Shown: positions 24,146 through 34,164 of the stretch, piece after piece
How the letters are laid out: each line of letters begins with the position of its first letter
Numbering within the stretch: the first letter of the stretch is position 1
Assembly (NCBI GenBank): GCA_026874595.1
Contig: CM049319.1
Location: 55,479,417-55,543,416 of the forward strand
Length of the DNA stretch: 64,000 bases
From: Sipunculus nudus
Taxonomy: Eukaryota; Annelida; Sipuncula; Golfingiida; Sipunculidae
Direction of reading: 5' to 3'
Notes under the pieces: generated by a model
What the model was told of the DNA's origin: nothing
Databases searched by the model: none
What the model saw: the letters and a program-made list of their open reading frames with translations, nothing else
Translations under genes and position numbers: made by a program

Positions 24146-24689
24146 CTTTTTGGTAGGATTCCTGAGAGGGGCGGGATATTACAGACCAAGTTTAATTGAA
24201 ATACAGGAAATGTTAAAACACGATCTTTTTTAGACAATAGACCGGAACCATGGTAAAATAATGATGGAACAGTCCTTTTTTTCATAGGCCAGAAAGTGAG
24301 GCGCATATTGTGATCAGACAATACGTTTCACATTAAAAAATTGTCCGCATTATGCGTGAATTGTACAGTTCTACTTAACGTATATGTATAATATCGAATA
24401 TAAAATCGAAATTTAAAAATTAAAAAAAATGCCCTCGGTTGTTTGTATTGTTTCTTATTATAATATTTTTGTTTATTATCTTTGTACAACATATCTTTAT
24501 ATTTAATGTGCCTTGCGTAATGAGTGAAAAACTATATATTTAGCAATATAATTAGCATTTTGGTATTATTGTTCATATATTAAATCTTTAACCTTACAGG
24601 TGATTTCTTCAATCAATTATTATATCATGATTTGAAGATAATATGATTTGAGAATGTATCATTTAGTTAAATGCGCGAGTGTGTGTTTG

Positions 24690-24703
24690 GGGGGGGGGGG
24701 GGG
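24690..24703. repeat. G homopolymer
   Basis: A run of about 14 G after a GTGTGTGTTT stretch. Confidence 0.9.
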
Positions 24704-24851
24704 ACTTTGAAATTAGTTTCAGCCTACCTAGGTTTAATTAGAAATCTGTTTTAGATAAGCGGAGAAAACCTGAAACCGGAGTAGCTTAAGGTAGCAACCA
24801 TATCAAAATCAACAAATAAAAACAACACATAAGGCCAAAATAAAAAAAGTA

Positions 24852-25146
24852 TGGTTCTCAGGCACTTTTTTTTCAGAAATCAATGCGGGCGGGCGCTTTT
24901 TTATTTTAATTTTTTTTGGATGTTTCGATAAAAAAGTCAAATGATAAGGGAAAAGCATGAAAATAACAGTTTTATTTGACTAAATAAGTAAAAGCATTAC
25001 AAAACAAAGAAAATTGTATGGTTTTATCTTCTTGAAAGAAATGTCGGAGAGGCAGCAGCTCAAAATGGGAAAGTTTTTATTGAAAATTAAAATAAAAATT
25101 TTTGATGCGGGGGTTTAAAATTGATGCGGGCGGTGCCTGAGAACCA
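24852..25146. mobile_element. MITE with TGGTTCTCAGGCAC termini, copy 1
   Basis: The left end TGGTTCTCAGGCAC is the inverse of the right end GTGCCTGAGAACCA. Just inside each end is CAATGCGGGCG or its complement. A second full copy lies at 47,573-47,864. About 25 bp to the left (CACATAAGGCCAAAATAAAA) are shared too, so the real end may lie near 24,825. No coding capacity. Confidence 0.75.
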
Positions 25147-25629
25147 AGTCATTTAATCTCATAATCAGACCCATTAAGTATATAGCATTTTAAACGTGGT
25201 TAACTGCTCTTTCTGATGGTATATGTATTTATGAAATTCAATTATGAAACATTCAATTTCATATGAAATTTAAAACATTTTTAAACCATTCAAAATTTTA
25301 AATGGCACATTTTTTTAATGAGGTAATATCAAACTAAATAACATATATAATTAAACGCCGTCCTTTTTGCTGTTGTTTCCTCTACCATGTTTCCTTCATG
25401 TTCAAAGATGAAAATTATCTTTTAAATTAAAAAATTAAGTCATTAGAGGAAAAACCCAAAAACATAATTTATATAGTGTTATATAAGCCTAATAAAAAGT
25501 AAGATGTTGTTACCTTAATTTACACCTAAAATATTATCTACTTGTTTATTGTACTTATATCTATGTGTCATTTTCATTTTTCCTCATTGGAAAAAAATTA
25601 TTGCTGAATGAGCATCTTGTGTATATATA

Positions 25630-25632
<3 letters not shown>
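25147..25632. other. Intergenic DNA
   Basis: AT-rich; nothing recognised. Confidence 0.4.

Positions 25633-25689
<57 letters not shown>
25633..25689. repeat. (TA)n microsatellite, left of pogo-like element
   Basis: Alternating TA that runs right up to the transposon end at 25,690. Confidence 0.97.
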
Positions 25690-25692
<3 letters not shown>

Positions 25693-26500
25693 TAGAGCGC
25701 CGTATTTCCGAATGCCGAATTTCCGAAAACTCGTTTTTCCGAAAATTAAAATTGGGAACCGAAAATTATTTCGTAATTCCGAAATATATTATAAGTATGT
25801 AAAAACCTTAAATGAGTGTTGTAATTACGAGTCACAAGGACTGCAGTCATATGTTAAGCCCAGTGGTGACCCTAATTAATTAGTTCTTGGCCGATGTTGC
25901 CGCCGGGGCAAAGATGTGAAAACTACAGCTAGCCCTGCAACGCTCGGCCCCCTGTTCCCCTAGCAATCGACTGAGCAGTTTGTCCAAGAACACTTGTGTG
26001 TTATCAACCTCATCTCGTTTGTACTCAAGCAAGCATAGTTCGTCGGCTTGGCAAAAGATGTCACGCCAAATAACTGAGCAGTTTACTCGCATAAGCATTT
26101 GTGAGGTATAATTCATTAAACACTTGTGCTCGTGCAGCTTTTATATGTCCCAGTCTTCAATTACGTAGATCGATAAGAAACACCGCGTTCCTTGGCGATT
26201 TCATTTGACCTTTCCCTCCAGTGAATTTGATGAAAAAAAAAAAAGACCACGCACATACCCTTAAAGCAGGTGAGACTAATCTTTGCCAATTATGCTCAGC
26301 AATAATCCAATATTTTTATACGTCCGGGTCGTCATTTACGAATATCGAAATGAAACACCGTGTTACTTGGGTAAAATGGCATTAAGTTAATCATTAACTG
26401 TCGTACCAACTTGCCGCTAGACCCTTGTCCGCATTTCCGAATGTTCGTTTTTACGAACAAAAAGCTTGTCCCCCGACGCTTTCGGAAAAATGGCGCTCTA

Positions 26501-26503
<3 letters not shown>
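25690..26503. mobile_element. Non-autonomous Tc1/mariner-pogo-like element, 814 bp
   Basis: The left terminus CAGTAGAGCGCC and the right terminus GGCGCTCTACTG are 12-bp perfect inverted repeats, followed inside by matching TTTCCGAA words (GAATTTCCGAAAACTCG on the left; AATGTTCG and TTTCCGAATG on the right). Both ends abut TA, the target of this superfamily, here supplied by (TA)n on both sides. The interior (minus open frame 25,880-26,116) shows no recognisable DDE or helix-turn-helix motif, so I call it non-autonomous. Confidence 0.7.

Positions 26504-26574
<71 letters not shown>
26504..26574. repeat. (TA)n microsatellite, right of pogo-like element
   Basis: Alternating TA starting directly at the transposon end. 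Confidence 0.97.
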
Positions 26575-26579
<5 letters not shown>

Positions 26580-27005
26580 ATATAAATGAAGAATTCAAAG
26601 AAAAGAAACTTTTAGTGCACAGTTTAATTTATTTTCACTCCACGTGGGGTTGACAAGCCAATCAGAATGCTACTTTCTCATAATGTTGAACTTTATTCTC
26701 GATAATTTATTTTTTTGTTGATAAAGTGGGTATAAAACTGACCGAGTACTCCACAAATTCTGAAAAATAAACATGTGAAAAATGACCCTGAAAGCCCCAT
26801 GACGGCAGGAATCGTTTGGATCGCGTTCTCTTCTAACATGTTTTTTAATGATATAAAACGATAGGCTTTTCGAAAAAAAATACTTTTTTAAAAAAGTCAT
26901 TTTGAACTTGAGTCATATATTAAGATTAAACACTCCTTTAAAAAGTAGCTTTATTACCCTGGCTTACTCGATGTAAGCGTGCATGACCTTTAAGACGACA
27001 TTTCC
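26580..27005. other. Intergenic DNA
   Basis: Nothing recognised. Confidence 0.4.
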
Positions 27006-27009
27006 TGGC

Positions 27010-27175
27010 GAGACCGTTGTTAACCAATGGTGTCAATTTATCTTAAGGGGTGGGGTGGGATTACTCGGAGGCTTAATTGAGAGGGAATCAAAGTTAAGAC
27101 AACTTTTTTATAAGTTGTATATTAGTTACAGATATTATAAAATAATTTTATATATATATTTATATATATATATAT
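27010..27175 (+). repeat. Possible 5' part of GC-tract repeat, with (TA)n
   Basis: GTGTCAATTTATCTTAAGGG and the following G-rich tract resemble the left end of the repeat at 22,985. A TA-rich tract lies at 27,150-27,175. Confidence 0.3.
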
Positions 27176-27308
27176 TTCTTTAATTAACTGTAGAACACAA
27201 TTTCACATATATTTTAATTGTGTATAAGTTTTCTTTTAGCTCAGCTGACTGTAAGTCTCCACTTACAATGTTTTTTTTTCGCGTGGTGTCTATCTATGCA
27301 TTGCCCAT

Positions 27309-28084
27309 TGTTACGGAACCTAATATAAACAGATCACGTATGCGTTATGAACACAGATTCTGTAACGGAGATAAAAAAAATCAGATTTTGTAACACTAGG
27401 CAGCGTGAAATATCTAGGGGAATGAATAAAGAAGTCAGTGGTTTTTTGTTAACAAATAACTATAATTTATTCTTAAAACAACCCTAACATTACAATACAC
27501 TAAATCAATACAATTATACAGTAAAACAGCGGTATAACAACAAATCAATACAATCACACAGAAAATAATGTGCACATTACCTGGATACCAACACCGACAC
27601 AACAATAAGTTCTTTAAATGTATACTCTCGGAGAATGACAGTCAAGTGTAAAGCTCTTGTAACTATCAAGAAAGTAAACTAAAGAAATGCACAAAATCCA
27701 GGAGAAACTCTGAAGAAAATCTATAATTGCCGCACACGTCGGATAAGGTCCCACAAACCGACACACACACTTCTGCGTCCGCTGGAATCTTCTCTGCTCT
27801 CTGCCCCCGGCTCGAAAACACAGCCCCTTTATATACTCTTCACCCCAAGCCGAGAATTTTCCACTTCTCGAACAGTCTATAAGATCTTACACAACACAGT
27901 AAACACGCGCAGAGACACAACATGGTGTACACGTGACTCACAACCAGGGGAGAAAGCCAAAGGCCAGCATGACAACGAGAGTTCAACCAGTACGGATTAA
28001 ACATAGAATGCAACAAACGGCCCGGCGAGGGTGTCACAACACCAGTTAAGCCCGTGTCACACAATAAAAAGAGCACCTGTAACA
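27309..28084 (-). mobile_element. 3' LTR of the Gmr1-like retrotransposon
   Basis: On minus the LTR starts TGTTACAGG at 28,084 and ends TTCCGTAACA at 27,309, giving 6-bp inverted ends TGTTAC/GTAACA and a length of 776 bp. It contains a TATA-box-like TATATAAAGG (about 27,826-27,835) followed by GGGGCTGTGTTTTCGAGCC. It lies directly downstream of the element's RNase H and polypurine tract. Homologous LTRs lie on plus at 38,335 and 40,631. Confidence 0.85.
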
Positions 28085-28095
28085 CTCCCCCTCCT
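28085..28095 (-). other. Polypurine tract
   Basis: AGGAGGGGGAG on minus immediately precedes the LTR's TGTTAC, the position and composition of a plus-strand-synthesis primer in LTR retroelements. Confidence 0.75.
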
Positions 28096-28198
28096 GTAAG
28101 AAAAAAGAAAGTTTTCTCGATCACAATCACTTAAATTTTACAACATCTCAAAAATCATCTTATTTACAACATTACATAAACATCCTGTTTACAACATT

Positions 28199-28694
28199 TC
28201 ATAAACATCTCGATAAGCAATCAGCAAGTACACTGTCTTTCCCTTTAATGTGTATGATATCAAGATTGTAATCCAATAAGAACAAACTCCATCTCAACAA
28301 TCTTTGATTTTTACACTTCAACTTGTTCATGAACGTGAGGGGATTGTGATCACTGAAGCCAATGATATGCCTGACTGATAAAGTAACATAAACTCCAAAA
28401 TGTTGCAACGCCAAAATCAAAACCAAACATTCTTTTTCAATAGTTGTGTAGTTTTTCTGGTTTGCATTAAACTTTCTTGAGAAATAACAAAATGGATGAT
28501 CTATGCCATCATTGCCTTCTAGTAACAATAAACACAGCACTAGCAGCAGTATCACTAGCATCTACAGCTAACCTAAAAGGTACAGAAAAGTCTGGAGCTG
28601 CTAAAACTGGTGAACTTTGCAGAATTGCTTTCAAATTCTGTAATGCATTTTCACACTTAACATTCCATACAAACTTTTTTTTCTTTTTTAACAA
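28199..28694 (-). pseudogene. Retrotransposon RNase H domain, frameshifted
   Basis: Two overlapping minus-strand frames (28,694-28,509 and 28,561-28,199) together cover the connection and RNase H of a Ty3/gypsy-type pol. The motifs are LAVDASDTA (first Asp), YTTIEKECL (Glu), GFSDHNPLTF (Asp) and SVLADCLSR (last Asp), so the acidic residues expected for the active site are still readable, but in two frames. A frameshift near 28,510-28,560 separates VDASD from the rest. In the living element this domain removes the RNA strand during reverse transcription in the cytoplasmic particle. The 3' end runs to LSRCL and stop at 28,199, about 100 bp before the polypurine tract. Confidence 0.85.
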
Positions 28695-28698
28695 TTAG

Positions 28699-29328
28699 TC
28701 AAAGGTTCAGCTACAGCAGCAAAATTTGGACAAAACTTCCTGTAGTATCCAACCATACCAAGAAAACGCATTATTTGCTTTTTGTTTCCTGGTCTAGGAA
28801 ATTCAGAAATAGCACTTATCTTAGCATCAACAGGTTTTACCTGACCCTGCCCTACAATATGACCCAAAAATGTTACTTGTGCATGACAAAACTCAGATTT
28901 TACTAAGGTGACGGTCAGACGTGCTTCACTGAGTCTTTCAAAATGTCGCGAAAAATTTGCAGATGTTACTCCCAGGTGTCGCTGTACACGATAAGGTCAT
29001 CAATATATGCATCAAAACCCTGAATGTCCTTGACAACCATATGGATGAGGCGCTGGAATGTGGCTGGCGAGTTCTTCATGCCAAACGGCATAACTTTATA
29101 CTGGTACAGTCCTTGCGGCGTCACAAATGCGGACACTTCTTTCGCTCGATCTGTCAGCGGAACTTGCCAGAATCCTTTTAGCAACTCAAACTTGGAGACA
29201 TATCTGGAGCTACCGATTCTATCAATACAATCATCGATCCTCGGAATCGGGAACGTGTCAGTCTTGGTGACAGAGTTCAGTTTTCGATAATCTGTGCACA
29301 TACGGTAACTTCCATCAGGTTTTGACAC
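28699..29328 (-). pseudogene. Retrotransposon reverse transcriptase, broken
   Basis: The minus frame 29,328-28,966 gives the palm and fingers: DYRKLNSV (residues 13-20), PFGMKNSPATFQRL (81-94) and the catalytic YIDD (108-111). In the earlier catalytic block the residue after KF is Glu (residue 48, FELLKGFW) where family members have Asp. An in-frame stop follows SDTWE at 28,966. The thumb segment continues to about 28,699 in other frames, with SEFCHAQVTFLGHIV and MRFLGMVGYYRKFCPNF readable. The strong DYRKLN/PFGM/YIDD set makes the family assignment to Ty3/gypsy secure; stop plus frameshift make it inactive. Confidence 0.9.
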
Positions 29329-29752
29329 AAGAATACATGGTGAACTCCATTTACTGTTACTAGTTCATTAAAATCATTGTCCAGCAAATAATGAATCTAA
29401 TCCTGTAGATACTTTTGCTTTTCTGGATTAAGTCTATATGGATGTTGCTTGACTGCGCTTGCCTCGCCAACATTGACGCCATGGCACAACATGTTAGTTC
29501 GCGTTGGAATGTCACTAAACAAATGTTCCTAATTCCGCAGCAGGTTCTTGAGGTCTTGTTGTTGTTGTGCGGTAAGGTGTGACAGTTTGGCATCCAGGTT
29601 GTTAAGCACGTATGAGTTTTTTAATGGTACTGTACCACACTGAGAGTCTACATCACACTTACAATCAGTATCTACTTTAACTGGGTCAGGGTCAGTTTTT
29701 ACACAATTAACAGCAGTAATTAACATTTTGTACAACATCTGATGTGCTATTT
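29329..29752 (-). pseudogene. Linker between integrase and reverse transcriptase
   Basis: The minus frame 29,759-29,529 ends LTAQQQQDLKNLLRN then stop. The next readable words are SDIPTRTNMLCHG and RLNPEKQKYLQD in shifted frames, leading into the RT. These are the usual sequences just N-terminal to a Ty3/gypsy RT. At least one stop and one or two frameshifts occur between 29,340 and 29,530. The segment directly follows the integrase C-terminus, which is what fixes the domain order of this element. Confidence 0.75.
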
Positions 29753-30742
29753 CTGTCATAATATGGTTTCAACAGGTTAACATGGCATAGTTGTTTCTTC
29801 TTACGTCTATCTGGTGTCAACAGTATGTAATTTAAATCACTGATTTTCTTGTCAACAATGTAAGGATCAAAATACCTCGTTTGCAGAGATCTGCCAGAGA
29901 TGGGAAGTAAGGCAAGGACCTTTTAACCAGGCTCAAACGTCCTACTTACATTGTGCTTGTCATACTTTGTTTTCATTTTACTTTGTGCAGATTTTAGATT
30001 TGACTTTGCAATCTCACAAGCATTGTATAGTTTAGTGCGAAGGTCTGAGACATACTGCAGTAAACTAAGAGAATCAGGAATTTAACACAAGGGTGTTTCT
30101 TCAAGCAGTTTCAATGGACCTCGAACGGAGTGTCCAATAACTAGTTCAAAGGGACTGAAACCCAAGGACTCTTGAAAGGATTCTCGGACAGCAAACAGCA
30201 ATAGGTGGATTCCTTCATCCCAGTCTTTCTGTGTGTCATAGCAATAAGTCCTGATCATGTTTTTTTAATGTCTGGTGAAAACGCTCGAGGTCGCCCTGAC
30301 TTTCAGGATGGTATGGCGAAGAGCTGTACTGTTCTATACCTAGCTCAAGCATAACTTGTTAGAATAAGCCAGACAAAAAATTAGACCCTTGGCCAGACCG
30401 GACGGATTTTGGTGATCCAAAAGTTGTAAAAACCTTGGTCAGAGCTTTGACAACACAAAAATATTGTACAACATCTTTCCTGAGGTTAGGCCAATAGAAG
30501 TGTGTACTAACTTTCTGATAAGTTTCATTTATACCTAAATGGCTAGACAAAGGAGCCTTATGTGCCATGCTTAGAACTTCACTGCAAAAGCTTTTGGGCA
30601 TTACTATTTGATGTTTAATGGCCCACTCATCATCAGCGCATACATCAGGTGGTCGCCATTTACGCATAAGCACTCCATTTTTGACATAGAAACAAACTGG
30701 GTTCTGTGACAGCTCATCTTTAGAAACTGCCCTGGGAAACAA
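29753..30742 (-). pseudogene. Retrotransposon integrase with core deletion
   Basis: The minus frame 30,742-30,359 starts with an H2C2-type zinc-binding segment (His61, His68, Cys96 in its numbering; FYWPNLRKDV between). It then jumps straight to ALTKVFTTFGSPKSV and SGQGSNF, the second acidic region of the DDE core, with Gly117 where Asp is expected. The second Cys, the first Asp and roughly a hundred codons between are missing. After a stop at 30,359 the third acidic region is readable (HPESQGDLERFHQ, about 30,262-30,310). The C-terminal domain follows (SRTFEPG, KVLALLPISGRSLQTRYF, LCHVNLLKPYY in shifted frames) to about 29,753. In active elements integrase joins the cDNA to host DNA in the nucleus. 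Confidence 0.85.
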
Positions 30743-30889
30743 ACATGAAGTATTAGGGTCCTTATGCTGTTCCGCGATAAGTTCTGACCTTGAGAATGCT
30801 GCATCCAGTACGGGCTAGTCGTTAGACGAATCACTAGTGACTCCCAGAATGTTATTATCTGGATTATTATCCACGTGTTTTTTTTGGCC

Positions 30890-31260
30890 ATATATCTAGT
30901 TACAGCACATGAAGGATACAAACCAGGAATTTCCTGACTTTCCGGATCAGTGTCCTGATCAAGTGACGGCTTTTCTGTCACTATTGGTACAGGATGTACT
31001 TTATCACCTGCAACATCATTGCCTAGTAGCAACTGAATTCCCTTAAAGGGTAAAGTAGTTCTTATGCCCACAATAATATTCCCAGAAATCAAATCTGACT
31101 TTAAATGGATACTGTGCAGCGGAACTGAAGTGTGCCTGTCTGAAAACACACCATTAACAAGTGCATGTGCACCAGTAAAGGACCTATTAGAAAATGGCAA
31201 AGTGTTTGCTAACATGAGAGTCTGGCCTGAACCTGTGTCCCTCAAAATTCTAATAGGGAT
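30890..31260 (-). pseudogene. Retrotransposon protease domain
   Basis: The minus frame contains LRDTGSGQTLML, the aspartic-protease active-site DTG(S), near 31,230-31,250. About 80 residues later comes GIQLLLGNDVAG, the hydrophobic Leu-Gly block typical of retropepsins. Downstream SCAVTRYMAKK marks the linker to integrase. This stretch is open without stops from 31,245 to 30,890, so it is the best preserved part. In the family it cleaves Gag and Pol in the particle. Confidence 0.8.
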
Positions 31261-31824
31261 AGAATCTGAAAAATCACTTGAAAGTGATACAAAACCATCA
31301 TGTATGAATGGCTCAAATATAACTCCTTTTCAGAGTCAGGGGAGGAATCTACTACCTCAACCTCATCAAACATAGAACTGACATTGACAGTATCAGTCAT
31401 AAACTCTTTCTCATAGTCCTTTAAGGAATCTCCATCCTTTTTATCATCAAACTCCTCATGGGAGTCGATAGAGGAATTTTCCTCAGCAGAAATAAACTTC
31501 TGTTTGTCATAAGAGGTCCTATAGCCTCATTTGAAATACTCTCGCAAGAGTCATAAAAAAATTAGCATTATCCAGAGAATACTCCTCGCAGGAGTCTTGA
31601 AAGGACCTAGCCTTATTTAATTCCTCGCAGGAATCAACTGAGGTTTTTACCCCGCAAGCTACGGATTCTTCTTTGGATTCAGACGGCACTTGGGCCTCCG
31701 TAGCATCAAACTCTTTATTGGAGTCAATAAAGGAGTTGTACCCCTTATTTACACGAAAAGAGCCTGGTTCCTGTACCATGCTATGCATAGATTTTGAAAC
31801 AAACCCAGAAGGTTTGCCATTTGG
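31261..31824 (-). pseudogene. Gag-protease linker, Ser/Glu-rich
   Basis: Minus-strand sequence between the zinc knuckle and protease is rich in Ser, Glu and Asp (open frame 31,788-31,519 with repeated DSxEE and ESKEE words), with stops on both sides. It has repeated CTCCTCGCAGGAG-type words on plus. The position says it is part of the Gag-Pol reading region; no domain is recognised. Confidence 0.5.
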
Positions 31825-32163
31825 TTAATTCGCAAGTTTCCAGCAGTCAGATATCAGATGACCTTCCTTCTTGCAGTAATAACAGATTTTCTTTGAAAAA
31901 GACTGGTCTTTGTTGGACTTAGACAAAGTGGACGTGGACTGAGGTGTAGCAATGGACTTTGTTAAACTATCAGGACTACTAGTACTGGGTGACTGCGCCT
32001 TAAACTTCTTTTGACCATACTGATTTACATTCATGTTTGTGAATGACTTGTTTGATATGCTATTAAAGGACATTTTGTGTGTTAATGAATAATCATCAGC
32101 TAATTGAGCAGCAGTGGCAAGTGTTTCAGGACTTTTCTCATCCCGTCTTAGTGGTTGGTTCAA
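31825..32163 (-). pseudogene. Gag C-terminal part with CCHC zinc knuckle
   Basis: The 112-codon minus frame ends with CYYCKKEGHLISDCWKL, a CX2CX4HX4C zinc knuckle that binds RNA in Gag. Before it lies a Ser/Thr/Gln-rich linker. The N-terminal words ETLATAAQLADDYSLTHK resemble the end of the SCAN-like Gag domain of this retrotransposon group. Homology stops at about 32,163, so most of Gag, the primer-binding site and the 5' LTR are missing here. Confidence 0.75.
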
Positions 32164-32164
32164 T

Positions 32165-33125
32165 GTATATCGGATTCAATGGATATCGACATCTCATGCT
32201 TAAGACTGGTGGCGCCATCTGCAATCGTTTTTGCATGGCATTTGCTTTAAGTGAAAGTTGCTCATTTCTCAGAAGTGGTTCAATGTATTGGTCTGAAATT
32301 TGGCATGTCCATCCATCTTGAAGAGTTTTCTCGTAGACGAGACAGGTGGCGCCACCAACATCCTGCTGACATCCGGTGGGGGATAATTTGACTAAATCGT
32401 TATATATACCAACCTTTCAGATACACAACCGAAAGGTCAGCAAAGTCACATACTTGAAAGCAAAATTGTTAACGGTAAATTTTTTGTAGGGCCAACTCTT
32501 TGTGAAATTAGTGTAGATATTACCTTTACACAACGCTAGGAATAATCCAATTATAATATGTTATCTTTCACCTGTAGTGAATCCCTTATATGTTGTTAAG
32601 ATTTCTCCCTCTTTCGAACGGAATAGTCAGCACCAAGCCCTCTCTGATCTGGTGTATTTACAACAAGAACAGAGTCTCTGATTAGCAAATGGTTGCTTAG
32701 CTACATCACAAATATTAAGCTCTCTTGTCTCTCTCATTTTGCCGACTTTTATGAAGGAATTTATTTATTTTTATTTCACTGCTTAAGATATGATTTCTGC
32801 CTGTATTTTTGGTTAAGAATAAACAAGAAAAAACACACACATAAAGAGTCTGTATAACCCCGCCAGCATTCTTAATCAACGATTCAGAAAAAGTAAAGTC
32901 CATGACTGCATCACAAATCATCTATGTAGCACAGAACAAAGGCGGATAAGATAAGCTGACACCTTTGAATCGACAGGGAACTTTCACAACGTAATACCAG
33001 TTCCGGTAGGCCTAATACTAGTAAATGACGAGGTCTCGCCCTCGGTGGGACGAGGGAATCGCATGATCTCGCAATGGGTAAAAATCTTTTTAACCAAAAA
33101 ATATACGTGTGACTCCATCTTAGTG
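32165..33125. other. Intergenic DNA with two imperfect copies of about 125 bp
   Basis: GTGGTTGGTTCAATGTAT ... CTGGTGGCGCCA (about 32,150-32,216) is echoed by GTGGTTCAATGTATTGG ... CAGGTGGCGCCACC (about 32,275-32,356). The 12-bp palindrome GGTGGCGCCACC lies at 32,345-32,356. No gene seen. Confidence 0.4.
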
Positions 33126-33129
33126 TTAA

Positions 33130-33625
33130 GACTTCAGGTAATCCCCTTTTCAGGTTACCCCCGGTAATCTTAAATCGATTTCACATTCCCCCTTTAGTAA
33201 TCATCCAAGTGGTTAATTCTTGTGCTTTTAAGTCATGATTTATTATAATTTTTATTTTGATAAAAAAGGTGAAAGATTCGACAATTGAAATCAGGAATCA
33301 TCCTGTGAAAACTAGTCATAAAATGTGAATTATATTGTTTATTATATTTATATTGACCAATACGCTTCATCAAGGCGAATAACACTTTAAGTGCAGACAT
33401 AAGATATAAAAGGATTCACCCCAATTTTGGAAATCTTTAAGAAAAAAATAAATAAATAGGAAACTTATGTTAATACTTTAAAAACTGATTTAAAAGGGTA
33501 ATCTGAAACCGTAGGGGGGAAATTTAAAAAATATTTTAAGTAACCCTCGGGGATAATTTGAAATCGATTTTAAGTTACCGTGGGAGGGGTAATGGTAATC
33601 TGAAATCTGTTTTAGTTTATTTCCC
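33130..33625. mobile_element. MITE-like foldback with GGTAATC/ATCGATTT arms
   Basis: The left arm GGTTACCCCCGGTAATC, TTAAATCGATTTCAC, ATTCCCC (about 33,152-33,192) is inverted in the right arm (GGGGATAATTTGAAATCG, ATTTTAAGTTACCG, TGGGAGGGG, about 33,549-33,596). A further right-hand set leads into a C homopolymer (about 33,630-33,648). Confidence 0.5.
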
Positions 33626-33629
33626 CTCC

Positions 33630-33648
33630 CCCCCCCCCCCCCCCCCCA
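33630..33648. repeat. C homopolymer
   Basis: A run of about 18 C. Confidence 0.9.
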
Positions 33649-33829
33649 AGTAATTTGAAGCGGGGTCATCTGAAACCGCTACAACTCGTTAACTCTCGTG
33701 ACTCCGTTCATAGCCTCTAGCAAAACATCTTACAGACAAACCAAATAATGAACGGCGCCAAAAGCATGCTTCCTCCCTAATGAGGTGATATAATTATTAT
33801 CGACAGGATACATGGTACATCAAAACCTC

Positions 33830-34160
33830 GGGGCCTTGACAGTCGAGGGGTAAAACACTCGGCTCTCTCCGCTGGCGACCCGTGTTCGATTCCCGGCATG
33901 GCTATTAAAGTGGGTTGTAGTTGCCCGTTCAAGGCCGGTGGTTTTCTCCGAGTTTTCTGGGTTTCCTCCGCCTCAACAGACTACCGAACCACATCATCAG
34001 AGTCATGGAGAGTGCCTTGATTAGTTTTTATAACTATTTGTACAATCCATTCAAAATAAAATATATAACATTGTGCAAAAAGATGCACAGAACACTTGTA
34101 CGGTAACTTTAAGAGAGAAACTCGAAAATCACAAAAGAAAAAGAAAAAAAAACTAAAAAG
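33830..34160 (+). mobile_element. tRNA-derived SINE with central domain and A-rich tail
   Basis: The head carries an A-box-like AGTCGAGGGGTAAAACACTC and a B-box-like GTGTTCGATTCCCGG (about 33,884-33,898). A conserved-looking body follows (GGCCGGTGGTTTTCTCCG, then TTTCTGGGTTTCCTCCGCC), which resembles the central domain of widespread animal SINEs (possibly the Meta type). It ends in an A-rich tail at 34,125-34,160. The head cannot fold as a functional tRNA. Confidence 0.65.
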
Positions 34161-34164
34161 GAAT

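Larger units (their letters stand above)
27309..32163 (-). mobile_element. Gmr1-like Ty3/gypsy retrotransposon relic, 5'-truncated
   Basis: Reading on minus the order is Gag zinc knuckle, protease, integrase, RT, RNase H, polypurine tract, LTR. Canonical Ty3/gypsy elements have integrase last. Integrase before RT with gypsy-type RT is the published hallmark of the Gmr1-like group. The copy lacks a 5' LTR and carries multiple stops, frameshifts and an integrase deletion. Confidence 0.85.

Noticed and set aside
28477-29290. Plus-strand open frames at 28,477-28,698 and 28,957-29,290
   Set aside because: They are shadows of the minus-strand retrotransposon pol.
32345-32356. Retroviral-type primer-binding site (TGGCGCC)
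   Set aside because: It is on a palindrome, not next to any LTR end, and the minus-strand element lacks its 5' LTR here.
33830-33905. tRNA gene
   Set aside because: A and B box words are present but the arms do not pair as a tRNA, and the sequence continues into a SINE body and A tail.
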